Shown piece after piece: positions 1 through 7,697 of a DNA stretch of 8,101 nucleotides (within the stretch, counting starts at the first letter, position 1; every line of letters starts with the position of its first letter). The position numbers and the translations under genes are program-made. The notes beneath the pieces are model-generated. The model was not told the origin of the DNA. It did no database searches and worked only from the letters and a program-made list of their open reading frames with translations. Source of the DNA: Pseudomonadota bacterium. Its GTDB lineage: Bacteria; Pseudomonadota; Alphaproteobacteria; Rickettsiales; UBA1997. The stretch lies in NCBI GenBank assembly GCA_009921385.1, contig RFXY01000038.1:1-8101 (forward strand), given 5' to 3'.

Positions 1-16
1 TTCATCTTTTTGAGTA

Positions 17-1246
17 CTATAAGTTTAAAGACAAAAAACTGCCCGCCAAGTATAGAGAACCGCAAATTATCACAGTGTTTTGAGTGTTAGTTAAAAAACT
101 ATTTATTTCGGTAAAATTACCAATAATTTTGCTTGCAATGTTTAGTTTTTCTGCTTTTTGGCTAATTTCTGTGGCTTGGTATTGTTGTTGATGAAAGGCA
201 ACATCAATAATCAACAACAAATCGAGGTGGTTTTTAATTTGTTGTAAAAACCCAGATAAATCTTTGTTTTGTAGCATATTAAAAACCACAATTCTTTTGG
301 TATTTTGTTTTGTTTTTAAAAATTTCGCCACAATTTTTGCCCCAGCTAAATTATGAGCTCCGTCAAGATAAAGTTGGCAATTTTGTAGATTATTTTTGAT
401 AGAACCAAATTCGATTTTTTGCAACCTAGCTGGCCATTTTGTGGTTTTTGCTGATTGCAACATATGGTTAAAGCCAATTTTGAATTTATGTTGAGTTAAA
501 ATAGCGAGATAAGCTAATGTTAGGTTATCAATTTGGTGTCGACCAAGTAAAGCGATATTGTTGGTTAATAGTTCAGGCGGTAATTTTTTGATGTTGGCAC
601 TAATAATTTTGGCTTGCTTTGCTTTGGCGGTTTGCCATAAAACTTTTTTCACTGCTAAATTTTGTTTGGCAGTGATTACTGGGCAGTTATTTTTAATAAT
701 TCCCGCCTTTGCTTTGGCTATTTCTGTTAAAGAATTACCTAAAAATTCTTGATGATCAAACGAAATGGTGGTGATGATTGATAACAAAACCTGTGGAACA
801 ACATTGGTGGCATCAAATTCTCCTCCTAAACCAGTTTCAAGCAACACAACATCGGCTTTGTGTTGGCTAAATGCTAAAAAAGCCATAGCAGTGGTAAATT
901 CAAAAAAAGTTGGGTTAATTGTTGGTGTGATTTGGCAAGCTAAATGACACTGCTTAGCGAGTTTATTGAGTTCTTCATCAGAAATTATTTGGTTAGCAAT
1001 TTCAATTCGCTCGTTAAATCTTACCAAATGTGGCGAAGTGTAGCGATGCACTGTGTAATTTGCCTGATTAAAAATTTCTTTAAGAAATGCCAAAACAGAG
1101 CCCTTGCCGTTGGTGCCTGCAATATGAATGACGGGCGGTAAATTAAGGTGCGGGTTGTTAAGTCGAGAAAGTAACAGCAAAATACGATCTAAGCCTAACT
1201 CAATGTTATTGCTGTTGGTAGAGGCAAGATAGTTATGAAAAAACAT
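17..1246 (-). CDS. folC: Bifunctional dihydrofolate synthase / folylpolyglutamate synthase
   Basis: This cytosolic Mur-ligase-family enzyme adds L-glutamate to dihydropteroate and/or to reduced folates, with ATP hydrolysis, and so retains folates in the cell. The 409-residue protein has the family landmarks in order: the P-loop HIAGTNGKGSV (residues 41-51), SPHLVRFNERI (71-81), the metal/ATP motif ETGLGGEFDATN (137-148), GRHQIDNLTLA (235-245), LDGAHN (294-299) at the start of the C-terminal glutamate-ligase domain, and a terminal CGSLYLAG (395-402). The length is close to the usual 410-430 residues, so the gene looks intact. The ATG lies immediately after the apaG stop codon with no gap, so translation is probably coupled and the gene is the last visible member of the minus-strand operon. 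The stop is TAG. Sequence alone does not show whether it has both activities. Confidence 0.95.
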   Translation of the reverse strand: MFFHNYLASTNSNNIELGLDRILLLLSRLNNPHLNLPPVIHIAGTNGKGSVLAFLKEIFNQANYTVHRYTSPHLVRFNERIEIANQIISDEELNKLAKQCHLACQITPTINPTFFEFTTAMAFLAFSQHKADVVLLETGLGGEFDATNVVPQVLLSIITTISFDHQEFLGNSLTEIAKAKAGIIKNNCPVITAKQNLAVKKVLWQTAKAKQAKIISANIKKLPPELLTNNIALLGRHQIDNLTLAYLAILTQHKFKIGFNHMLQSAKTTKWPARLQKIEFGSIKNNLQNCQLYLDGAHNLAGAKIVAKFLKTKQNTKRIVVFNMLQNKDLSGFLQQIKNHLDLLLIIDVAFHQQQYQATEISQKAEKLNIASKIIGNFTEINSFLTNTQNTVIICGSLYLAGSFLSLNL

Positions 1247-1699
1247 TTAATTTTTTAACGAATTGTCATTGGGTAAATGTAAAGAAAAACTTGGCAAATT
1301 AGCTTGTAAAAATTCGCCAGTTTCGGTGTTTTGCATTTTATAATAACCAGACATAATGCCACTCTCTGTTTTTAAATGTATCCCGCTACTATATTGAAAA
1401 GACTGTTTTGGTTTGATAATGGGCTGTTCGCCCACCACTCCATCGCCGTTGACTTCGATGATGCGACCTTTTTCGTCGGTGATGCGAAAATGCCTGCTTA
1501 TTAATTTTAAATCATTCGTTGTTAAATTTTTGATATTGATATGATAAGCCCAAACATAGATAAAATCTAGATCGTTGTTTTTGATATCTAAAAATTCTGG
1601 CCACACATTAATTTCGATATGATCATCGGCATAGATGTAGGGTTTTTCGTTGTTTTTGTAAGAATCAAAAAGAAAGTTGTGCGAAATATCATTAATCAT
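1247..1699 (-). CDS. apaG: ApaG-domain protein (DUF525)
   Basis: This is a small cytosolic protein with the fibronectin-III-like ApaG fold. The family is historically linked to cobalt/magnesium sensitivity and diadenosine tetraphosphate levels in enterics, but its biochemical role is not settled. The diagnostic residues are all present: IEINVWPEFL (28-37), WAYHINIKN (50-58), SRHFRITD (68-75), the GDGVVGEQP signature (85-93), YSSGIHL (103-109), SGIMSGYYKM (113-122) and the terminal PSFSLHLP (136-143). At 150 residues it is about 20 longer than typical ApaG. The extra length is mostly an N-terminal extension (about residues 1-22) and a short polar C-terminal tail. It sits between the surA-like gene (2-nt gap) and folC (0-nt gap), which indicates a single transcript. 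Confidence 0.95.
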   Translation of the reverse strand: MINDISHNFLFDSYKNNEKPYIYADDHIEINVWPEFLDIKNNDLDFIYVWAYHINIKNLTTNDLKLISRHFRITDEKGRIIEVNGDGVVGEQPIIKPKQSFQYSSGIHLKTESGIMSGYYKMQNTETGEFLQANLPSFSLHLPNDNSLKN

Positions 1700-1701
1700 T
1701 A

Positions 1702-2667
1702 TTAAAAGACGGTTATATTAAGGTTTGGCATGATTTCAATTAACGAGTTATTTTTTAAATCTTGCAAATAAGATTTGGAAAAATTGTTTAATTTTTGATG
1801 AAAAATCAAGTTTTCTAGCTTGTTTCTTGTGTTTTCATCGAGATTATTTTTGTGTATTTTATTAATAATTTTAAAAATATACCAATTATTCTCAATTTGT
1901 AATGGTAAAGAATAGTTGTTAATAGATAAATTTGCAATAGCTTGATAAACTTTTTTATTTAAATCTTGTTGAGAAAACCAACCAATTTCGCCATTTTTTT
2001 GAGCAGATTCTGAGATAGAAAATTGTCTTACCAAGCTTTTAAAATCGGCACCTAGCAACAATTGCTGATGAAGATTGTCAATAAATTTTTCGGTGTTTTT
2101 GTTGTTATTGCTGATAACAATTTCGGCTAGTTGAAATTTTATTTCTAAATTGTTGGTGTGATTTTGTTCGGCAATCTCGTTTATTTCTAGGTTGCTAACT
2201 TGTATTTTTGGCTTGATTTTTTGCTCGATAATTTGAAACCACAGCATTTCAGCTTTTATTTGTTTGAGATAATAATTGAAATCAAGATTATTTTTTTGTA
2301 AAAAATTTTGCCATTGTGCCAAGGTTTTTTGTTGTTGATTGGCGATTTCAGTGAGATAATTGTTGAGATTTTGGCTAGATACTTCGAGTTTTAATTTTTT
2401 GGCTGTTTGTAAAATCAGTTCTTCTTCGATTATTTTTTCTAGTAATTTTTCTTGCCAAATTGCTATTATTTGATTGTTTTTATGGTGAGATATTTTGCTG
2501 GTATTTAACAAAAATTGCCATCTTTGCCAAATTTCTGGTTGTGTAATATGTTGTTGATTAACAATAATTAAGCTTGGTAAATAACTATTTGGCTTAGCAT
2601 ATGCCAAATTAAAATTAAAAGTTAAAAATAACAATATTAGATAAACTCTAAATTGAGACTGTTGCAT
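1702..2667 (-). CDS. surA: SurA-like periplasmic peptidyl-prolyl isomerase/chaperone; start codon supplied by an inserted element
   Basis: This is a probable periplasmic chaperone for outer-membrane proteins. Numbered from the ATG, residues 1-24 form a Sec signal peptide ending AYA before Lys. An all-helical SurA-N-type domain rich in Gln/Asn/Lys follows (about 25-155). A single parvulin rotamase domain (about 177-269) contains FKSLVRQFSIS, the characteristic NGEIGWF (225-231) and NNWYIFKI. A short helical tail ends the protein. E. coli SurA is 428 residues with two parvulin domains, so this 321-residue version is the one-domain type. There is no lipobox, which argues against a PrsA lipoprotein. 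A GTG at 2670 precedes the ATG at 2667 and either could start translation. Both lie inside the terminal repeat of the element at 2657-2822, which also encodes residues 1-3 and most of codon 4. The ancestral start was probably at 2833. Assignment to SurA rather than another parvulin is likely but not certain. Confidence 0.75.
   Translation of the reverse strand: MQQSQFRVYLILLFLTFNFNLAYAKPNSYLPSLIIVNQQHITQPEIWQRWQFLLNTSKISHHKNNQIIAIWQEKLLEKIIEEELILQTAKKLKLEVSSQNLNNYLTEIANQQQKTLAQWQNFLQKNNLDFNYYLKQIKAEMLWFQIIEQKIKPKIQVSNLEINEIAEQNHTNNLEIKFQLAEIVISNNNKNTEKFIDNLHQQLLLGADFKSLVRQFSISESAQKNGEIGWFSQQDLNKKVYQAIANLSINNYSLPLQIENNWYIFKIINKIHKNNLDENTRNKLENLIFHQKLNNFSKSYLQDLKNNSLIEIMPNLNITVF
2648..2653. repeat. 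Candidate target-site duplication, left copy (CTAAAT)
   Basis: CTAAAT here matches CTAAAT at 2823-2828, immediately beyond the right end of the element. Three bases (TGA, 2654-2656) separate this copy from the matched part of the terminal repeat. The duplication may therefore be longer and decayed, or the element may be slightly asymmetric. Collapsing the two copies joins the flanks in frame. Confidence 0.6.
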
Positions 2668-2675
2668 CACTAATT
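2657..2675 (+). repeat. Terminal inverted repeat, left arm
   Basis: The arm reads GACTGTTGCATCACTAATT and differs from its partner only at A/G in the CATCRCTAA core. On the minus strand it reads ...GTGATGCAACAGTC, so it provides the start codon(s) and first codons of the surA-like gene. Confidence 0.85.
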
Positions 2676-2701
2676 ATATTTTACTTTATTTGCTATCGCA
2701 A
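2673..2701 (-). promoter_or_regulatory. Candidate outward promoter inside the element, driving surA-apaG-folC
   Basis: On the minus strand, TTGCGA (2701-2696) is followed by a 17-nt spacer and a perfect TATAAT (2678-2673). The predicted start of transcription falls at or next to the GTG/ATG (2670/2667), which would give a leaderless or almost leaderless message. The -35 lies inside one of the 20-bp direct repeats. Both hexamers and the spacing fit sigma-70, but AT-rich DNA often yields chance -10 boxes. Confidence 0.5.
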
Positions 2702-2710
2702 CAACACGAT
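2691..2710 (+). repeat. 20-bp direct repeat, copy 1
   Basis: TGCTATCGCAACAACACGAT is identical to 2721-2740, with a 30-bp period and a 10-bp spacer. With the preceding T it includes the short inverted motif TTGC-TATC-GCAA. Confidence 0.85.
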
Positions 2711-2720
2711 TATTTAGTTG

Positions 2721-2740
2721 TGCTATCGCAACAACACGAT
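2721..2740 (+). repeat. 20-bp direct repeat, copy 2
   Basis: This is an exact copy of 2691-2710. With its upstream flank it can fold as GTTGTGC (2717-2723), loop TATC, GCAACAAC (2728-2735), a seven-pair stem with one bulged base. Confidence 0.85.
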
Positions 2741-2803
2741 ATGCTTAATATGAGGCTAAAAATAGCTAAAATTTCTCCTCAAAACTAGCAAAAAATTAAA
2801 ACA

Positions 2804-2822
2804 AATTAGCGATGCAACAGTC
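2804..2822 (-). repeat. Terminal inverted repeat, right arm
   Basis: The minus strand reads GACTGTTGCATCGCTAATT, 18/19 identical to the left arm at 2657-2675. Confidence 0.85.
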
Positions 2823-2828
2823 CTAAAT
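2823..2828. repeat. Candidate target-site duplication, right copy (CTAAAT)
   Basis: CTAAAT directly abuts the right terminal repeat and matches 2648-2653. Confidence 0.6.
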
Positions 2829-2841
2829 AGCATTATATTTT

Positions 2842-4188
2842 TTAAGAACCGCTAAAAATAGCTTTGCTTAAACTTACTCCCCTAATTAAATCAATTGCTC
2901 TGCCTAATTGATAATCTTTTTGATAGATTTCTAAGTTGCTGTCAAGCAGTTTTTTATCTTGATTTTTTGAGGTCTTGTTGATGTTTTGATTAATTTCAAC
3001 TTCTATATGACCTTTTAAATCGGCTTCAGAATCTTTGGGAAGATTTTGTTTTTGTTTTTCGATAGTGGCAATTTCAAGCTCAATGTCGGGTTCGATGCCA
3101 GATGCTTGAATTGATCTGCCAGAAGGTGTGTAATATAGAGAGGTTGTAATTTTAATAGCAGAAGAATTGTCTTGCAACGGAATTAAGCTTTGCACCGAAC
3201 CTTTGCCAAAAGATTTGCTACCCATAATTATGGCTCTTTTGTTGTCTTGCAAAGCACCTGCGACAATTTCAGAAGCAGAAGCGGAACCTTCGTTAATTAA
3301 AACTGCAATTGGCAAATTTGGTAATAAAGTTTCTGGTTTGTCATCGATAAATTCGATGATTTTAGTTTTATCTCGACCTTTGATAGAAACTATTTTAGCG
3401 CCTTTTGGCAAAAATAAATCGGCAACTTCTGCTGATTGATCGAGCAAGCCACCAGGGTTGTTTCTGAGATCTAAAACCAATCCTCTTAAGCTAACAGTTT
3501 TATCGAGCTTTTTTTGAATGTTGGCAAATTCTTTAATTACCGCATCTGTTGTTTTTTCGGAGAAAGAATTGATTTTGATGTAGGCAACATCTTTAAATAA
3601 GTTGCTTTTTACAGGGTTGATTTTGATAATTTTTCGTAATATGGTTTTTTCAATTGGTGCGGTTTCGCCTTTGCGATAGATGGTGAGCTTTACAGAAGTG
3701 TTGGGCTTTCCTCTGATTTTTTTAACTACCTCATCAATTCGTAAGCCTTGAGTAGAAACATCATCGACTCTAATGATGTAGTCGCCAGAATTTATGCCTG
3801 CTTTAAAGGCGGGAGTGTCTTCTATGGCAGAAACCACTTTGGTTACCGACATTTCGCTTGAAATTTCAATGCCAATTCCACCAAATTCGCCTTTGGTGTG
3901 CACATTCATTTCTTTGAGATCTTCTTCATTTAAAAAAGAAGAGTGAGGATCGAGAGAAGACAAAATGCCCGAAGCGGCTGCCTCAATAAGTTGAGAATCG
4001 GTTTTTTCTTCGACATATTCGTTTTTGACTTTATTGACAATTTCATTAAGAAAATCGGCAGAATATTTTTTGTTAGAAACGGGCTGTGATTTGGTTTTAA
4101 GTAGAGAGTTTTCGGCAATAGAAATTGCTGAAAAGAAACCAACAAAAACAGATAAAGTAACGATGGCAAATATTTTAAGATTTTTCAT
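2842..4188 (-). CDS. ctpA: Carboxyl-terminal processing protease, S41 family
   Basis: This is a periplasmic serine protease with a Ser-Lys dyad that trims or degrades envelope proteins from their C-termini. The 448-residue protein starts with a signal sequence or N-terminal anchor (about 1-25, hydrophobic core IFAIVTLSVFVGFFSAISIA). A helical segment follows with the family motif GILSSLDPHSSFL (74-86). A PDZ domain (about 98-175, opening GEFGGIGIEIS) binds substrate tails. The S41 core contains LRGLVLDLRNNPGGLL (234-249), the nucleophile segment GSASASEIVAGALQD (301-315, predicted nucleophile Ser304) and SFGKGSVQ (326-333, predicted general base Lys329), then LYYTPSGRSIQASGIEPD (351-368). The tail from about 375 is Lys/Glu/Asn-rich and probably extended. 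All catalytic landmarks are intact. It lies 12 nt after the 145-aa gene and just upstream of the surA-like gene, so the operon pairs a periplasmic protease with a periplasmic chaperone. Confidence 0.95.
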   Translation of the reverse strand: MKNLKIFAIVTLSVFVGFFSAISIAENSLLKTKSQPVSNKKYSADFLNEIVNKVKNEYVEEKTDSQLIEAAASGILSSLDPHSSFLNEEDLKEMNVHTKGEFGGIGIEISSEMSVTKVVSAIEDTPAFKAGINSGDYIIRVDDVSTQGLRIDEVVKKIRGKPNTSVKLTIYRKGETAPIEKTILRKIIKINPVKSNLFKDVAYIKINSFSEKTTDAVIKEFANIQKKLDKTVSLRGLVLDLRNNPGGLLDQSAEVADLFLPKGAKIVSIKGRDKTKIIEFIDDKPETLLPNLPIAVLINEGSASASEIVAGALQDNKRAIIMGSKSFGKGSVQSLIPLQDNSSAIKITTSLYYTPSGRSIQASGIEPDIELEIATIEKQKQNLPKDSEADLKGHIEVEINQNINKTSKNQDKKLLDSNLEIYQKDYQLGRAIDLIRGVSLSKAIFSGS

Positions 4189-4200
4189 AATGAAAGATGA

Positions 4201-4638
4201 TTAATCGATACCGTATTCGTCTTTTAAGGCTTTGGTGATGTGAGCTGGAGGCTCTTCGCCATAGGCAGAATATAGTATTTTACCGTAATTCTCTAAATGA
4301 ATAATATCATCGTTTAAAGCTTTTAAAAATAACTGCACTTTTAAGGCTTCAACCAACACATAATACCAAGCTTTTCTGCCAGCATCTATGCCTTTTACTA
4401 AATAAATATATTTTGCTAAGGCTCTTTTTTTTGGGTCGATTGGTTTTTTTTCAGAATCTGGCTCTTCTTCTGCGACATTATCGAGTTTAGTAGAAGTCAT
4501 GGTTGGTTTTTTTTGAAAACGACCGGCAAAGCTAGATTCTGCTTGGTTGTGTTTATCTGCTATATTTTCATTTTTAGCTGGATCGTTCTTTTTTTTAATT
4601 CTATCTAAAAATGAATTATTTTTCTTTTCTTCGGACAT
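4201..4638 (-). CDS. Conserved-looking hypothetical protein, 145 aa
   Basis: I do not recognise a named family. Residues 1-70 are highly charged, rich in Lys/Glu/Asn/Ser, and look disordered (MSEEKKNNSFLDRIKKK at the N-terminus). Residues about 71-145 have the composition of a folded domain, with KYIYLVKGIDAGRKAWYYVL (77-96, one dense aromatic stretch), VQLFLKALN (101-109), LENYGKILYSAYGEEPP (115-131) and a terminal ITKALKDEYGID. There is no signal peptide or membrane segment, so it is probably cytoplasmic. The ATG is 6 nt after the lipoprotein stop and the gene ends 12 nt before ctpA, so it is surely co-transcribed with both. Alphaproteobacterial genomes commonly encode short proteins with a disordered N-terminus and a compact C-terminal domain of this kind, but I will not assign a function. 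Confidence 0.8.
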   Translation of the reverse strand: MSEEKKNNSFLDRIKKKNDPAKNENIADKHNQAESSFAGRFQKKPTMTSTKLDNVAEEEPDSEKKPIDPKKRALAKYIYLVKGIDAGRKAWYYVLVEALKVQLFLKALNDDIIHLENYGKILYSAYGEEPPAHITKALKDEYGID

Positions 4639-4644
4639 AAAAAA

Positions 4645-4815
4645 TTAAGAAATTTGATTTTGAGAAATGTCTTTAAGCCACCAATTGTTGATTGGTTTTT
4701 TAGGGCCACAAGGGCCATGCTTAGAAGAAACACAAGGGCTTTTGACATCGATGACTCTGTTTGAGCAAGAGCAACAAAGCAACAAAGCAATGATAATAAA
4801 GAGATATTTTTTCAT
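4645..4815 (-). CDS. Small lipoprotein, possibly DUF2706/VirB7-like
   Basis: This 56-residue precursor has a lipoprotein signal sequence, MKKYLFIIIALLLCCS, with Cys17 as the best lipidation site (CCS-C), leaving a mature peptide of about 40 residues. The mature part reads VIDVKSPCVS (21-30), then GPCGPKKPINNWW (34-46). The pattern KSPCVS...PC..(K/R)PIN matches my recollection of rickettsial DUF2706 proteins, which have been proposed as VirB7-type lipoproteins of the rvh type IV secretion system. That link rests on memory of the motif, not on a search. The frame is open upstream to an ATG at 4881, but that start would bury the signal peptide behind 22 extra residues, so the ATG at 4815 is chosen. 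This is the first gene of the minus-strand operon. Confidence 0.8.
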   Translation of the reverse strand: MKKYLFIIIALLLCCSCSNRVIDVKSPCVSSKHGPCGPKKPINNWWLKDISQNQIS

Positions 4816-4853
4816 CTGATATACAAGAAAAAAATTGGTAAATTTTACTAAAA

Positions 4854-4881
4854 ATATTATGGTATCAAAATAAATTTGCAA
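4854..4881 (-). promoter_or_regulatory. Candidate proximal promoter for the lipoprotein operon
   Basis: The minus strand carries TTGCAA (4881-4876), a 16-nt spacer and TAATAT (4859-4854). This would start transcription about 30 nt before the lipoprotein ATG, downstream of the hairpin at 4910-4953. The -10 match is moderate (4/6) and the region is very AT-rich, so this is tentative. Confidence 0.3.
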
Positions 4882-4901
4882 TAACTTATTACATTGTTTT
4901 T

Positions 4902-4953
4902 AAAAAATAATACCAAAGCTCATCTTTATGCATTTAAAGATAAGCTTTGGTAT
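4902..4953 (-). terminator. Stem-loop with T run on the minus strand (terminator or leader attenuator)
   Basis: Two 19-nt arms (4910-4928 and 4935-4953) enclose a 6-nt loop. In minus-strand RNA all 19 positions pair (18 Watson-Crick and one G-U), whereas the plus-strand RNA has a C-A mismatch. The stem is followed on the minus strand by TATTTTTTA (4909-4901), giving the look of an intrinsic terminator. It lies between two divergent genes, where no gene end is expected. It could therefore end a short RNA, attenuate the lipoprotein operon, or block antisense transcription coming from gyrB. Confidence 0.55.
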
Positions 4954-4972
4954 AATTAATTGATAAATATTT

Positions 4973-5001
4973 GTTAAAAATAAAAGCCAAAATAATGTCA
5001 A
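4973..5001 (-). promoter_or_regulatory. Candidate distal minus-strand promoter
   Basis: A perfect TTGACA (5001-4996) is followed by a 17-nt spacer and TTTAAC (4978-4973, 4/6 to the -10 consensus). Transcription would begin near 4966, about a dozen nt before the hairpin at 4953-4910. Confidence 0.4.
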
Positions 5002-5022
5002 GAAAAATAATTTGCTTTTTAG

Positions 5023-5038
5023 TTTTAATCGATTAAAA
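5023..5038. promoter_or_regulatory. 16-bp perfect palindrome between the divergent promoters (possible operator)
   Basis: TTTTAATCGATTAAAA is perfectly self-complementary. It sits about midway between the plus-strand gyrB -35 (5058) and the minus-strand -35 candidate (5001). A dimeric regulator could bind here, but AT-rich palindromes also arise by chance. Confidence 0.3.
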
Positions 5039-5057
5039 TTTTTGGCAATTTTAGTTT

Positions 5058-7533
<2,476 letters not shown>

Positions 7534-7535
7534 TT

Positions 7536-7697
7536 ATGAAAGATTATTCTTTATTTGTGTTTAGCTCTTATTTGGTTATTTTTTTTATTATGTTTATTAT
7601 GCTAATTAAATCGGTAATCACATATTTTATTTTAGAAAAAAAATATTATCAAAAACTTTATGCTAAAACAGAAGAAGAAAAGCAAGATAAAACATAA
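7536..7697 (+). CDS. ccmD: Haem exporter/cytochrome c maturation protein CcmD
   Basis: This 53-residue protein has one membrane-spanning helix (about residues 6-32, LFVFSSYLVIFFIMFIMLIKSVITYFIL split by a lysine) and a charged C-terminal tail rich in Lys/Glu/Gln. Those are the size and architecture of CcmD, the small membrane subunit that helps release haem-loaded CcmE from the CcmABC complex. CcmD proteins have little sequence conservation, so the call rests on this topology plus position: it lies directly before ccmE and overlaps it by 38 nt. The ATG is 2 nt after the gyrB stop. CcmD is usually encoded after ccmC, and its placement behind gyrB here is unusual. Confidence 0.75.
   Translation: MKDYSLFVFSSYLVIFFIMFIMLIKSVITYFILEKKYYQKLYAKTEEEKQDKT

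Larger units (their letters stand above)
2657..2822. mobile_element. MITE-like palindromic-ended element inserted at the 5' end of the surA-like gene
   Basis: This 166-bp non-coding element has 19-bp terminal inverted repeats that match at 18 of 19 positions: GACTGTTGCATCACTAATT at 2657-2675 and its inverted partner at 2804-2822. It has no transposase gene, so any movement would need a transposase in trans. The interior holds two exact 20-bp direct repeats and a candidate promoter pointing into the surA-like gene. CTAAAT flanks both sides. Removing the element with one flank copy and the adjacent TGA reconnects an upstream ATG in frame with the surA-like coding sequence, which is strong internal evidence for a real insertion. 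Its size and habit recall Rickettsia palindromic elements and IS-derived MITEs, but I do not recognise the sequence as a named family. Confidence 0.8.
2756..2833 (-). pseudogene. Orphaned original 5' end of the surA-like gene, now a 25-codon frame running into the element
   Basis: ATG CTA TTT AG (2833-2823) lies 8 nt after the ctpA stop and then reads directly into the element, stopping at TAG (2758-2756). If the element and one flank copy are removed, the same codons continue as ATG CTA TTT AGA GTT TAT into the surA-like signal peptide. I interpret this as the severed native start, not as a functional small gene. Confidence 0.6.

Noticed and set aside
1..16. ATG on the minus strand at positions 5-3, just after the folC stop, as the start of another operon gene
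   Set aside because: Only two further bases are visible, so neither a gene nor its frame can be supported.
558..1141. Open frames on the plus strand opposite folC
   Set aside because: They lie entirely within the well-supported folC gene on the other strand, are short, and show no recognisable motifs or start-site signals.
2691..2740. Two identical 20-bp repeats as a minimal CRISPR array
   Set aside because: There are only two units and the spacer is 10 nt, too short for CRISPR. No cas gene is present, and the repeats lie inside an element with terminal inverted repeats.
2657..2822. The inverted repeats as a simple Rho-independent terminator of ctpA
   Set aside because: The arms are separated by 128 nt and no T run follows on the minus strand. 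The flanking duplication and in-frame empty-site reconstruction fit an insertion better.
3167..3439. 90-codon plus-strand open frame opposite ctpA
   Set aside because: It covers the catalytic core of ctpA in antisense. Its composition follows from the ctpA codons and there is no independent evidence for it.
4605..4881. Longer or alternative frames around the lipoprotein gene (start at 4881, and a 61-codon frame at 4605-4790)
   Set aside because: The 4881 start would bury the lipoprotein signal behind 22 residues. The other frame overlaps both neighbours and lacks any recognisable feature.
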